A stretch of DNA of 19,149 nucleotides from Eubacterium sp. CAG:274 (GCA_000432155.1 FR888456.1:1-19149), one strand, 5' to 3'; shown: positions 8,774-16,309, counted from the first letter of the stretch. Notes: a model not told the origin generated them from the letters alone. Numbers and translations: made by a program.

Positions 8774-8926
8774 CTACACCTCACTTTCCAAAAAGTCATT
8801 TATTGCCTTATCTACTTCTTCAAGGGTGTATTCCTCGTTTTCATCAAGCACAACACCCAAAATATCAATGTATTTGCAATACTTCTTTGACTTTTTAATT
8901 TCTTCTACTGCAAATTTTTCTTCCAT
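8774..8926 (-). CDS. Small acidic protein between scaffold and sheath, 50 aa, unknown function
   Basis: Reads MEEKFAVEEIKKSKKY and so on to DFLESEV, followed by TAG. It is preceded by an ideal AGGAGG whose first bases are the stop codon of the scaffold gene, and it ends 3 nt before the sheath start, so the position and signals support real translation. It is charged, with no signal peptide or membrane segment, probably helical at both ends. Possibly a small neck or assembly factor, by position alone. I do not recognise a family. Confidence 0.8.
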   Translation of the reverse strand: MEEKFAVEEIKKSKKYCKYIDILGVVLDENEEYTLEEVDKAINDFLESEV

Positions 8927-8937
8927 ATAAATACCTC

Positions 8938-9336
8938 CTATAAACTACCGTTTTTCTCCATATAGGCACAAAGCTGTGTATAGTTCATATCCTCTACATT
9001 GGGAATATTTTCGTAACTGTCAGCTGGTACAGTTCCCTTAAACTCCTGCTTATTAAAAAGATACTCTGTATCCTTATTGCCCTTTAAATTGTCAAGCTGT
9101 TCCTTAATGCCAGTTAATTTGCCATTTTCATCAAATTTAATTTCTTCCATATTTAGTAGAGCCTTAACAGCCTTATTTGTTTTAACACTATAGGAATTAA
9201 GCACATTTTCAATTTCATAATTTAATTTAATGTCTGCAATTTCCCTGTCCTTTTCTTCAATACTTTTATTAAACATTTCCAAAATTTTATTGCAGTTTTC
9301 TTCATCAATACCCATTTCTAAAAGTCTGTTTTTCAA
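8938..9336 (-). CDS. Phage scaffold protein, minor structural GP20 family, 132 aa
   Basis: Predicted internal scaffold that shapes capsid assembly and leaves before DNA packaging. It shows the GP20-type layout: an N-terminal coiled-coil-like charged helix with EEKDREIADIKLNYEIENVL, then KTNKAVKALLNMEEIKFDENG and LTGIKEQLDNLKG, a conserved stretch in these scaffolds. At 132 residues it is on the short side because the usual N-terminal coiled coil is reduced. Start is TTG with GAGGAGG at good spacing, overlapping the preceding TGA as TTGA. Scaffold genes normally sit directly before the capsid gene; here it lies three genes after capsid. Confidence 0.85.
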   Translation of the reverse strand: MKNRLLEMGIDEENCNKILEMFNKSIEEKDREIADIKLNYEIENVLNSYSVKTNKAVKALLNMEEIKFDENGKLTGIKEQLDNLKGNKDTEYLFNKQEFKGTVPADSYENIPNVEDMNYTQLCAYMEKNGSL

Positions 9337-9749
9337 ATTACTTCCTCCTCTATTGTAAAATCGTATTTATTCATAATTGGCTTTTCTTCATCATATATGA
9401 AGAAACAGTTATAACTTACTGTAAAGCAAATATTGTCATCATTTTTCTCCATTGTCATATTAGTACCCATAATAGGTCCATCTTCCATTTCAAGTGTAGA
9501 AAACAGTTGAAACAATGCCATAACAACATCGTTGCTATCCATTCTTCCACCATTTCCATAGTACCTTACTTCAAATGTATTTTCAGATTTATACCTTTTT
9601 CCCAGATAGAGGCTATTCTTTATTTCTGTACACTCCAACTGAAAACAAGGTTCTTTAAACCCCTGTGGTACTTCATCAGCAAAAATCTTGCAGTCAGGAA
9701 ATTTCTTTCCCAACTGCTTACCCATTGTCTTTATAATTTCATTAACCAC
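9333..9749 (-). CDS. Phage tail terminator / tail completion protein (DUF6838-like), 138 aa
   Basis: Predicted to cap the finished tail tube and provide the joint to the head. The sequence VNEIIKTMGKQLGKKFPD, then a mixed alpha/beta core with FEVRYYG and a C-terminal CFTVSYNCFFIYDEE, resembles the tail terminator proteins found just upstream of sheath in PBSX-like prophages. An in-frame GTG lies three codons earlier, but AAGGAG would abut it; the GTG at 9749 is 8 nt from that site and overlaps the previous stop as TAGTG, so I prefer it. The downstream overlap with scaffold is TTGA. Family assignment is from memory of the pattern. Confidence 0.78.
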   Translation of the reverse strand: MVNEIIKTMGKQLGKKFPDCKIFADEVPQGFKEPCFQLECTEIKNSLYLGKRYKSENTFEVRYYGNGGRMDSNDVVMALFQLFSTLEMEDGPIMGTNMTMEKNDDNICFTVSYNCFFIYDEEKPIMNKYDFTIEEEVI

Positions 9750-10144
9750 TATGCCCACTCCTTAACATATTCAGCTACAACCTCACAATGAGTTTGAAAC
9801 TCTGCTGTAGCTCCAGTATTTTTAAGTTCCGTTGTTTTATTTTCACTTTTCACTACTATGTAACTACCCTCTTTTATGGTTATATCCTTAGGAAAAAACA
9901 TTTTCACAGTTGTTCCCTGTAATGAAACACCGTCTGAATTTTTCTCCTGTCCTGACTTTAACTTGCCATTAAAAAGTCCTGTAGCATAGGATATTCTACA
10001 AGGCACATTACTATGTACTATCTGTCTTTTGTGCCTTGTAATACTATCCTCTGTAATTTCACTATATTCGTAAATATCACATTTCAAATTCATAAGACCC
10101 TCAACAACCTTTTTAGCCTTTACCAACGCATTTTTCGGTAGCAT
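9749..10144 (-). CDS. Head closure / minor capsid protein (XkdH-like), 131 aa
   Basis: A beta-rich small protein with CDIYEY near the N-terminus, then CRISYATG, FFPKDITIKEGSYIVV and a C-terminal HCEVVAEYVKEW. This is the layout of head-closure (stopper) proteins that plug the connector after packaging. It overlaps the preceding connector gene by 25 nt; its ATG has a weak GGAAAG site and is probably reached by coupling. The stop TAG overlaps the next GTG. Position between connector and tail terminator supports the call. Confidence 0.75.
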   Translation of the reverse strand: MLPKNALVKAKKVVEGLMNLKCDIYEYSEITEDSITRHKRQIVHSNVPCRISYATGLFNGKLKSGQEKNSDGVSLQGTTVKMFFPKDITIKEGSYIVVKSENKTTELKNTGATAEFQTHCEVVAEYVKEWA

Positions 10145-10497
10145 ACTAATTCACTTTCCTTTTTAGTAAGTGTATTTATAAGGTTGTCAAAAAGCTGAGT
10201 TTGATTAATTCCCTCATTAAATGAAATACTTACATCGCCCTCCTGAATATTTGAAACAGCACTTTCCACATCAAAACCATCTAACTCTCCTATAGAAGCC
10301 TTAGTCTGGAGGAAACTGCCACAGCATATGTCTGTGGCAACATATTTCAATCCCTCCGGTACAGACTCTAAATTACAGTAATTCATAATATACTGTTCAG
10401 TTTCAATCATAGCCTGCTCCAATGTAAATTCGTCATCTTCCTGAAGTTCATAGCCTAGTGATAAAAGTCTTAAAACAACATCATCGTAATTTAACAT
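10120..10497 (-). CDS. Phage head-tail connector (adaptor) protein, 125 aa
   Basis: Predicted adaptor ring under the portal, of the gp15/gp6 helical type. Visible features: LNYDDVVLRLLSLGY at the start, TLEQAMIETEQYIMNYCN (a helix-turn resembling the DNA-packaging adaptor motif), and GLKYVATDICCGSFLQTK. Its ATG follows the capsid stop with no gap (TAAATG), so translation is probably coupled. Connector directly after capsid is the standard arrangement, one of several local orders retained here. Confidence 0.82.
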   Translation of the reverse strand: MLNYDDVVLRLLSLGYELQEDDEFTLEQAMIETEQYIMNYCNLESVPEGLKYVATDICCGSFLQTKASIGELDGFDVESAVSNIQEGDVSISFNEGINQTQLFDNLINTLTKKESELVCYRKMRW

Positions 10498-11544
10498 TTA
10501 CGCTCTACCCTTTGAAATAATTCTGGCAATAGGAATAGCCTTGTGGTTAATGTATTTTGGTTCTTCTGAACCGTCATTGACAAGCTCCCAGTTCTGACCG
10601 TCTGCAAGCTCCTTATTAGTTGGTGACAATGTTTTCTGATTTTTCTTTGTATAGCTGATGCCAAAAGGTGCAAAGCACTTTCTCTGTCTGACATATAAAG
10701 TATCCTGACCACCTTTTACCATTGGATTTCTGTCCATTTCGTAAGGTACTTTAGCACCAATATCCTCGTAGTCAAAAGCACCTTCACCTAAAATATATGT
10801 AGTGTAGACACTTTTGCCGTCTTTACCCTCACTAACCGGCATAGAATCATCTATTAAAACGGCTCTGCCATTCCATGTAGCAAGAGTTAAATCCCTCTGA
10901 ATACCATTTCTGTCGGTCTGCTTTAAGTAAGCAAGAAGATTGAGATTTTCAAGGTTTGTTGCTACTTCTGAGTGCATAATAGCAATAGTAAAAGAGTTCT
11001 TATTATCCCCACCTGCTTTCTGAATAGCCTTGTTCAATGTAGCTGGCTCTACCATTCCGTCATTTTCTGATGTAATATCGTAAGTATGCTCATTTACAAA
11101 CTTGAGATTTTCTTCTCCTGTCATATTGTAAATACCTGTTAAAATAGCAAGTAATGTGTCTTGGTCCACATCGTCAAAATATTCTGACACCTGATGTGCT
11201 ACTGAATCCATAAAGCCTCCACCGGCAGTAATATCCTCTGCAAAGTCGCTTTCTACCCACGCCTTTGCTCTACCTACAACAACTACACCTCTTTCATATG
11301 AAGTTGTTGTATCAGCCATAATATCTGTTTCGCCATCATAGTTGAGAGGTTCTCCGTCAAGTAAACCGTACATAGGTAATATTGCATAGGCTGTACCTGT
11401 CTGATTGCTAAAAGCATTTCTGATTTCGCTGTTTCCTCTTAAAGCCCTACTTCTGATAAGCTCGTTTTTATTTAATTTTGGAATTCTTTCAATGTATGCA
11501 CCAAAAGCCTCCGGATTGAATGTTTTACTATTAAATTTTGCCAT
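10498..11544 (-). CDS. Phage major capsid (coat) protein, 348 aa
   Basis: Shell subunit of the phage head. N-terminal FNPEAFGAYIERIPKLNKNE, then RGNSEIRNAF, ADTTTSYERGVVVVGRAKAW, VDQDTLLAILTGIY and GKSVYTTYILGEGAFDYED match the coat protein type (HK97 fold) common in Clostridia prophages with SPP1-like portals. Length is normal, with no delta domain or protease beside it. ATG with AAGGAGG upstream, 21 nt after the fibre gene stop. Its presence, with portal and scaffold, argues against a headless tail-like bacteriocin. Its position after the tail fibre gene is abnormal. Confidence 0.9.
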   Translation of the reverse strand: MAKFNSKTFNPEAFGAYIERIPKLNKNELIRSRALRGNSEIRNAFSNQTGTAYAILPMYGLLDGEPLNYDGETDIMADTTTSYERGVVVVGRAKAWVESDFAEDITAGGGFMDSVAHQVSEYFDDVDQDTLLAILTGIYNMTGEENLKFVNEHTYDITSENDGMVEPATLNKAIQKAGGDNKNSFTIAIMHSEVATNLENLNLLAYLKQTDRNGIQRDLTLATWNGRAVLIDDSMPVSEGKDGKSVYTTYILGEGAFDYEDIGAKVPYEMDRNPMVKGGQDTLYVRQRKCFAPFGISYTKKNQKTLSPTNKELADGQNWELVNDGSEEPKYINHKAIPIARIISKGRA

Positions 11545-11565
11545 AAATTTTTTCCTCCTTAATTA

Positions 11566-12348
11566 TCAAACAAATTCTGTATTTTGATTTCCTATTATTA
11601 ATTTTGATTTTGATGAGCTGTCCATAACACTTATTTTTACTGGCATATTGCCCATATAGTTGTTAGATAGACAGTAATTTCCACTTATAATGCCTGCTGA
11701 AGGCACACTACTACAATTTATAATTGTTGCTGTGTCATTTTCCATTCTTGCAAAGCAACAATTTACTATTCTCATAAACGCTGAACAGTTTTTAAAACAT
11801 ATTGAATTTACATTTAATTGTGTGTTCTGATACTGTGCGAACCAGCAAGTATCTATTACTATGTTTTCAGCTCTTACATATAGTAAAGGCTCACTTTCAT
11901 TACCCTTGCTATCGCCAAATTTTAAATTTTTAAGCTCTACATCTTTCCCAGTAATATTAAAAATAGCCTTTACACTATTGCCACCAACCTGATATAAATT
12001 GGTAGTGTTGTTACAACCATGTATGTAAAGTGTTTTGTTTATATTGACAGTAGACTTAAACTTATAATATCCACTTGCCACAAATATAGAACAGCCGTCT
12101 TCTGCCGAATTTATTGCATTTTGGAAAACAATAGACGAGTCCTCTGCCGAACATATAAAATCAGCAGTTTTCTTAACTCTTTCACTACTATTTTCTGACG
12201 CAATTACAATTTCGTAGTTACTCTTTACCGTATTATTGTTTTTTGCCTTGTCAATACCGTCAGCTAAAGCACTAAAATTTTTGTTAAATATATTTATGTC
12301 ATAAAAATCCGTTTCCTTTGGATATGTTAATCCATAATTTGTATTCAT
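11566..12348 (-). CDS. Tail fibre / tailspike-like protein with right-handed beta-helix, 260 aa
   Basis: Predicted receptor-binding appendage. The first 35 residues (NYGLTYPKETDFYDINIFN and following) form the baseplate-attachment motif of many Bacillota tail fibres. From about residue 70 a pectate-lyase-like parallel beta-helix begins, with FQNAINSAEDGCSIFVASG followed by short repeating strands (VDIN-, LKNLKF-, IVIDTCWF- and IVNCCFA-type rungs). No catalytic acid pair is obvious, so it may bind rather than cut. At 260 residues it is short for a tailspike and has no C-terminal trimerisation domain I can recognise. ATG with AAAGGAGG. It is encoded between tape measure and capsid, instead of after XkdU. 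Confidence 0.8.
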   Translation of the reverse strand: MNTNYGLTYPKETDFYDINIFNKNFSALADGIDKAKNNNTVKSNYEIVIASENSSERVKKTADFICSAEDSSIVFQNAINSAEDGCSIFVASGYYKFKSTVNINKTLYIHGCNNTTNLYQVGGNSVKAIFNITGKDVELKNLKFGDSKGNESEPLLYVRAENIVIDTCWFAQYQNTQLNVNSICFKNCSAFMRIVNCCFARMENDTATIINCSSVPSAGIISGNYCLSNNYMGNMPVKISVMDSSSKSKLIIGNQNTEFV

Positions 12349-12358
12349 ACTTCCTCCT

Positions 12359-13135
12359 TTATCTTGGACTTTCTCCTCCTGTATTAATGCCTTTCACAAG
12401 TTTCTCTACAAGAATGTCCAATATATCTTCCCCATTTTGTCCTGTTATATTTTGTGTAATACCACCCATATTTATATTTATAGAAGAACTGTTGTCAGAG
12501 CTTGTATAATTTCTTTCCATAGCTTGTGGAATATAACTTCTGTCATCGGCTATAAAGCTTTTCTCCATAGATTGAAAAATGGGACTTGTAACCCCAATAT
12601 TTTTCACAATTTGTGGTATAAAGTCTTTTTCAGTCGAACATACTTTTTGAATTTCATTAATATTTTCTTCCATAGGGTCAAAATTGTTAATAACACCTTG
12701 GTTTTTAACATTTGTGAACAATTTATCAACCACATTATGCACATACCCACCTGTAACCCCAGTATTTACTACTGTTTCACAGCTTTTTATGTATTTTTCG
12801 ACTATATTTTTACTGTTGTTACTTAAATCTTCTATAGCACCTATATTTCCGCCTAACCCCTGTAAAACAGCACCTTTGTCAATATTTGTCATATTATTTT
12901 CATAGCTATCCTTGAATAATTTTTCAAAAAATAAGTTTTCCACATTTCCACAATCATTTTGTGGATAATTTTCTCCATATTGTGAAAAAGTATTGTTCAT
13001 AGCTCTAACCCTCTTATTTACTGGATTTTCTTCATCGAACATAGTTTCATTTTTCAAGTAATTTTCTATAAAAATATTTGAGTTTTCCACATTATAAAGC
13101 TCCTCTATAATGTCTAAAATATCTATTTTTACCAC
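12359..13135 (-). CDS. Very short tape-measure-like tail protein, up to 258 aa
   Basis: Probable tail length ruler. The C-terminal segment ININMGGITQNITGQNGED followed by ILDILVEKLVKGI closely resembles the extreme C-terminus of XkdO-type tape measures, and the gene lies with the tail chaperone and XkdP as tape measures do. However, full tape measures are usually 600-2000 residues with long helical and hydrophobic parts; none are seen. The N-terminal part is acidic and Asn-rich and unrecognised. The start is uncertain: the first GTG (13135) touches its GAGG with no spacing. Alternatives are an ATA a few codons on, or GTG at residue 16 preceded by GAGGAG. An internal deletion or a genuinely miniature ruler are both possible. 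Confidence 0.68.
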   Translation of the reverse strand: MVKIDILDIIEELYNVENSNIFIENYLKNETMFDEENPVNKRVRAMNNTFSQYGENYPQNDCGNVENLFFEKLFKDSYENNMTNIDKGAVLQGLGGNIGAIEDLSNNSKNIVEKYIKSCETVVNTGVTGGYVHNVVDKLFTNVKNQGVINNFDPMEENINEIQKVCSTEKDFIPQIVKNIGVTSPIFQSMEKSFIADDRSYIPQAMERNYTSSDNSSSININMGGITQNITGQNGEDILDILVEKLVKGINTGGESPR

Positions 13136-13143
13136 CCTCTTTA

Positions 13144-13785
13144 CTACGGTATATTTAACACCATACCAACTTTTATAAGATTGGAATTTGTTATTTTATC
13201 TTTGTTGGCATTAAAAATCTCTTTCCACCTGCTTCCGTCGCCATAAATACGCTTTGCTATTTTCCAAAGACTATCTCCTGAAACAACGGTATATGTATTT
13301 ACTTTCTTTTCCGTATCTGTTCTTTCTACTGATGAACTACTTCTTCCACTTTCCTCAACATATACAGCACCAAAAGCCCTGTACTCTCTTAAAGTAATAT
13401 CCATAACAATGTCATAACCATTGTCAGCAGACTCTGTAAAGCTATAATCCTCTATAACAGCCTCAATATCTGTATAATTTAAAACCCTAGTAATATTAAC
13501 TTCCCTAGTGATTACAAAATGGAAAGGCTTTAAGTCACTTTTTAGCTTTTCAATAGCCGTTTTAAAATAATCTGCATCTTTAAATCCATAAACATATCTG
13601 GAAAAAGGATACTCTGTATTAGGTAAAATAGCCTGAAATTTTATAGTCTTTAATTTTCCCGTTTTAGGAAAAACTACTTCATTACCATTTACGCAGTCAA
13701 AAAGTGTGTTTTTAGTGCCACAGGCAATAGTTACTTTTTCCGGTGTAATAGGCAACAGTATATCTCCTAGCCAAAATTGATACAT
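13144..13785 (-). CDS. xkdP: Phage baseplate LysM protein (XkdP-like), 213 aa
   Basis: N-terminal domain about 1-140 (MYQFWLGDILLPITPEKVTI and following) is the XkdP/gp53-like part that links tape measure and hub; a Ser-rich hinge follows at about 145-160, and a C-terminal LysM domain about 163-213 (YTVVSGDSLWKIAKRIYGDG ending GMVLNIP). LysM binds peptidoglycan glycan strands, or here holds the tail hub. The ATG overlaps the stop of the frameshifted chaperone extension as TAATG, with AAGGAGG inside that extension. In related phages it follows the tape measure; here it precedes it. Confidence 0.93.
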   Translation of the reverse strand: MYQFWLGDILLPITPEKVTIACGTKNTLFDCVNGNEVVFPKTGKLKTIKFQAILPNTEYPFSRYVYGFKDADYFKTAIEKLKSDLKPFHFVITREVNITRVLNYTDIEAVIEDYSFTESADNGYDIVMDITLREYRAFGAVYVEESGRSSSSVERTDTEKKVNTYTVVSGDSLWKIAKRIYGDGSRWKEIFNANKDKITNSNLIKVGMVLNIP

Positions 13786-14341
13786 TATCTGCCCTCCTTT
13801 TCAAGTTTCAAATCTATTGCTCCTATAACAAAAGCCTTTTCTTTTTGGCTCATTGTCATAAACTGAGAGGGCAATATTCCAAGCCTGTGCAAGCAATAAT
13901 AAGCATAGTTGGCTTGAAAATCTCCCTCTCTTATTATTTTTTTGCCTTTTCAATATCCTCTCTAAGACTTGTAAAACCGTTTATATCCTGAACAAAGGAT
14001 ACAAGAGAATCGTATTCTCCTGGGCAATCTACAATAGCCTTTAAAAGTGATTCCGGAGTTTTTTTGCCATAGCTGTCCTGCAAATCGGCATCATATAAAT
14101 TAGGGTAAACTACAGACATAGCTGTAATTTTACTTAAATACTTGTTTACATTAAGTCTGTATTTGCCACCCTTTTCCTCCATACACTCCTGTCTTATATC
14201 CTCATTTTCCTCTGTAGTAATATGTCTAATCTGCCACATAACCACATTACCATTTTCATCTTTTAAGGTACTGCATACAGGCATTTCCCTGTTTTCCCTA
14301 TTCTCTTTATTGCATTTAAAAAATAACTCCATTTCTCCCAT
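13785..14341 (-). CDS. Frameshifted tail assembly chaperone (gpGT-type fusion), 185 aa
   Basis: Produced by -1 slippage at A AAA AAA just before the XkdN stop. After 135 residues of XkdN, translation continues for 50 codons (GDFQANYAYYCLHRLGILPS, then QFMTMSQKEKAFVIGAIDLK) to a TAA overlapping the XkdP start. The extension has no start codon or ribosome site of its own at its beginning and carries the conserved PSQF-x-x-MS-x-x-EKAFV pattern seen in the second tail chaperone of Bacillota contractile phages. In lambda the equivalent GT protein recruits tube subunits onto the tape measure and is made at a few percent of the level of G. Slippage efficiency here is unknown. Confidence 0.87.
13934..14341 (-). 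CDS. xkdN: Tail assembly chaperone (XkdN-like, gpG-type), 135 aa
   Basis: Non-structural chaperone that coats the tape measure during tail tube polymerisation. Features: N-terminal beta strands with VVMWQIRHITTEENEDIRQE, a KYLSKITAMSVVYPNLYDAD segment, LQDSYG, and C-terminal GEYDSLVSFVQDINGF, all characteristic of XkdN. It ends GCA AAA AAA TAA TAA, two stops directly after the slippery site. ATG with AAGGAGA, 3 nt after XkdU. In PBSX it follows the tube gene; here it follows XkdU. Confidence 0.92.
   Translation of the reverse strand: MGEMELFFKCNKENRENREMPVCSTLKDENGNVVMWQIRHITTEENEDIRQECMEEKGGKYRLNVNKYLSKITAMSVVYPNLYDADLQDSYGKKTPESLLKAIVDCPGEYDSLVSFVQDINGFTSLREDIEKAKK
13937..13943 (-). promoter_or_regulatory. 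Programmed -1 ribosomal frameshift site (A AAA AAA)
   Basis: Seven consecutive A on the minus strand, read in the zero frame as GCA AAA AAA TAA. It fits the X XXY YYZ heptamer rule with both tRNA-Lys able to re-pair one base back. The stop codon directly after the heptamer and the conserved -1 ORF fit programmed frameshifting. I saw no obvious downstream stem-loop or upstream Shine-Dalgarno stimulator at ideal spacing. Confidence 0.87.
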
Positions 14342-14344
14342 AGT

Positions 14345-14851
14345 CTATCTCCTTTCTCTTATTTCCTTGTGACTATAACTATTTAACTGTAAATGTGTAC
14401 ACTCTGCTGTCATCAGGTGAGTGGCATACATTTGATTAATCTCTAGTGCTATGTTGCAAGGCACATATTTTTCAAGTAGCTGTTTTATAGCCGGCAAATA
14501 CTCTCGCCCCTCTGATGCTACATTTATTTTCAAATTGTATTCATCAGTAAATTCATACTCCACACCAGAAGAAAATTTTGTCAAAAGTGAAATCAAGTCC
14601 TGTTTTCCCTTTCTCATTTCAGCTAAAATATTGTATCGCCTTAAAGCTACAGAATTTCCCTCTCCATTAATGCCAAGTATTTTTTCCATACGACTTAAAC
14701 CTTGATTTTCAGCTGTAGTCACAAAATTTTCTTTCATAAAATCAGTAATAGCCCTTTGTATTTCTTCGTTCTCTATATCAAAAGCCGAATTTATAATTCC
14801 AAATTCCTTTACATTTCTAAGAAATAAAGGCAAATAGTCATTTAAAGCCAT
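14345..14851 (-). CDS. xkdU: Baseplate wedge protein XkdU-like (DUF2313/YmfQ), 168 aa
   Basis: Baseplate subunit resembling P2 gpI in position and role, likely joining the baseplate J wedge to fibres. It begins LNDYLPLFLRNVKEFGIINS and has DIENEEIQRAITDFMKENFV and GLSRMEKILGI, the DUF2313 core, followed by the YEFTDEYNLKINV beta segment. Length slightly under the usual 180-200. ATG with GGAGGTG, 3 nt after the XkdT stop. In related phages the fibre gene follows here; in this operon the tail chaperone does. Confidence 0.92.
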   Translation of the reverse strand: MALNDYLPLFLRNVKEFGIINSAFDIENEEIQRAITDFMKENFVTTAENQGLSRMEKILGINGEGNSVALRRYNILAEMRKGKQDLISLLTKFSSGVEYEFTDEYNLKINVASEGREYLPAIKQLLEKYVPCNIALEINQMYATHLMTAECTHLQLNSYSHKEIRERR

Positions 14852-14854
14852 ATC

Positions 14855-15913
14855 CTACACCTCCATATTTATAACTGGTGTGCCACATATTTCATCATCA
14901 GCTAATACAATGTTGTGTTGACCCTCAATATTCATCTGTGCAATAGTAGTTATGCCCTCAATATTGCATACTCTTGAAATAATCTGCAAACTGCTTACAG
15001 TAATGTTATCTGTACTGCTGAATTTAGAATTAAGCTCATTAAAATACTGGGTTACAGCCTGCTTTATACTTTCCTTAACATTGTCCTTTGAATACCCCGA
15101 GCCTAAACTTACACTAATATTTATGGTTAGCTTTCTAGCCTTAGCACCTACTACATTTACTCTGTGACCAATAGGTGCTACACCTTTGCCACAACCTGTG
15201 CTGTCTGCTGGGTCCAGTTTTTCCTTTACGGAATTACAAAGTTCACTAGACGGAACACCATTACTGCTGTCAAGTATAATTACCTTTACAGTTCCACCTC
15301 CGTCATATGCCCTGATTGCTCTTGCCTGTCCTACACCACTTATAGCCTTTGCCCAGTTTATGTAATCAGCCTTATTTCCACCATAGCCTTTACTGCCTAT
15401 ATTTTCAAAATATCTGGCTCTGAAACTTTCTGTGTCCTCCTCGTCTTCTCCTTCTGTAATAACAGAAGTAAGCATAGCTGACACAAGGTATGGATTGTAT
15501 TCTATGGGAATAAGAGTTCCAAACTTGGTATTTCCCACACTTCCTGCTGTGTCACATTTTAGTTTGTAAATACCCTCACTTATTTTTTCTGTAACGGTGT
15601 ATCTCAAGTCATCAAGGGCAAATTTATCTCCAATGTCAATGTTCCCCTGAAACTCTCCCTTGAGAATGGCATTGGTAGCTTTCTTAGGCTCAAGACCTAT
15701 TTCCTTTGCCCTTAAAACTAAGTAATCTCTCTGTGCTGTATCAGCAAAGGACTCATTAAGACAGTTGTCTAAAGCAACATAAATCTGAGCTATTTCACTA
15801 CATACAGGGGCAACAGCATCATATATTACAGACCCTTGTCTTTTATCTACATTACTGGGAACATTGGCAAGAACTCTGCTCATTATTCTTTCATAAGTTA
15901 AATTTTCGTACAT
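14855..15913 (-). CDS. xkdT: Baseplate J-like protein (XkdT), 352 aa
   Basis: Main baseplate wedge component, which holds the sheath in the extended state and triggers contraction. N-terminal YERIMSRVLANVPSNVDKRQ and GSVIYDAVAPVCSEIAQIYV are diagnostic of the family; the middle contains DTESFRARYFENIGSKGYGG and NKADYINWAKAISGVGQARA, both conserved; the C-terminus is a beta-rich tail-lysozyme-like fold region. Length is normal. ATG with AGGGGGAAT about 7 nt upstream, 10 nt after the XkdS stop. Confidence 0.95.
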   Translation of the reverse strand: MYENLTYERIMSRVLANVPSNVDKRQGSVIYDAVAPVCSEIAQIYVALDNCLNESFADTAQRDYLVLRAKEIGLEPKKATNAILKGEFQGNIDIGDKFALDDLRYTVTEKISEGIYKLKCDTAGSVGNTKFGTLIPIEYNPYLVSAMLTSVITEGEDEEDTESFRARYFENIGSKGYGGNKADYINWAKAISGVGQARAIRAYDGGGTVKVIILDSSNGVPSSELCNSVKEKLDPADSTGCGKGVAPIGHRVNVVGAKARKLTINISVSLGSGYSKDNVKESIKQAVTQYFNELNSKFSSTDNITVSSLQIISRVCNIEGITTIAQMNIEGQHNIVLADDEICGTPVINMEV

Positions 15914-15923
15914 TTAATTCCCC

Positions 15924-16307
15924 CTAAAATTCAAATTCCTTTTCTATTTTCACATCACCCATAGACGAAACAACTGTAAATGCTACAAGTACAGAACCCT
16001 TTCCCTTTGTAATGACAAAATCTGTCACACTTTCTATTCTGTCATCAATTAATAGTGCTTCTTCAATTCTGCCTTTTATAACAGCACATACATAGGAAAT
16101 AGGCTTTCCTATAAGGTCCTTTATTTCAATACCATAATTTCTGGAATATATAATGTAGTCATATCTGTCAGTAGAGAGAATACAATATATACTCTGCCTT
16201 AAAGCCTCCAAACCGTCACAATAGCCTTTTACTTCTGTACTTTTAACCCTGTAGGTATAACTAGGGCTTTGTGTAATTTCTTCTGATTTTATTACTTCCG
16301 GTGTCAC
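15924..16307 (-). CDS. xkdS: Baseplate protein XkdS-like (DUF2634, gp25-like), 127 aa
   Basis: Small baseplate protein related to T4 gp25, which nucleates sheath assembly. It carries EALRQSIYCILSTDRYDYII, YSRNYGIEI-DLIGKP and the C-terminal RIESVTDFVI pattern; the short acidic ESVTDF portion corresponds to the EPR-type segment of gp25 in altered form. Start is GTG with GGGAGGG upstream, directly behind the XkdR stop. Normal length and neighbours (XkdR before, XkdT after). Confidence 0.92.
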   Translation of the reverse strand: MTPEVIKSEEITQSPSYTYRVKSTEVKGYCDGLEALRQSIYCILSTDRYDYIIYSRNYGIEIKDLIGKPISYVCAVIKGRIEEALLIDDRIESVTDFVITKGKGSVLVAFTVVSSMGDVKIEKEFEF

Positions 16308-16309
16308 AC

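Noticed and set aside
10491..10712. Minus-strand ORF of 73 codons overlapping the capsid gene
   Set aside because: Out-of-frame shadow of the conserved C-terminal part of the capsid protein.
13785..13933. Separate gene, or sequencing error, in the gap after XkdN
   Set aside because: The -1 frame has no start codon with a ribosome site at its beginning, and a frameshift at this exact place in the tail chaperone is a known conserved mechanism, so error or a separate gene is less likely.
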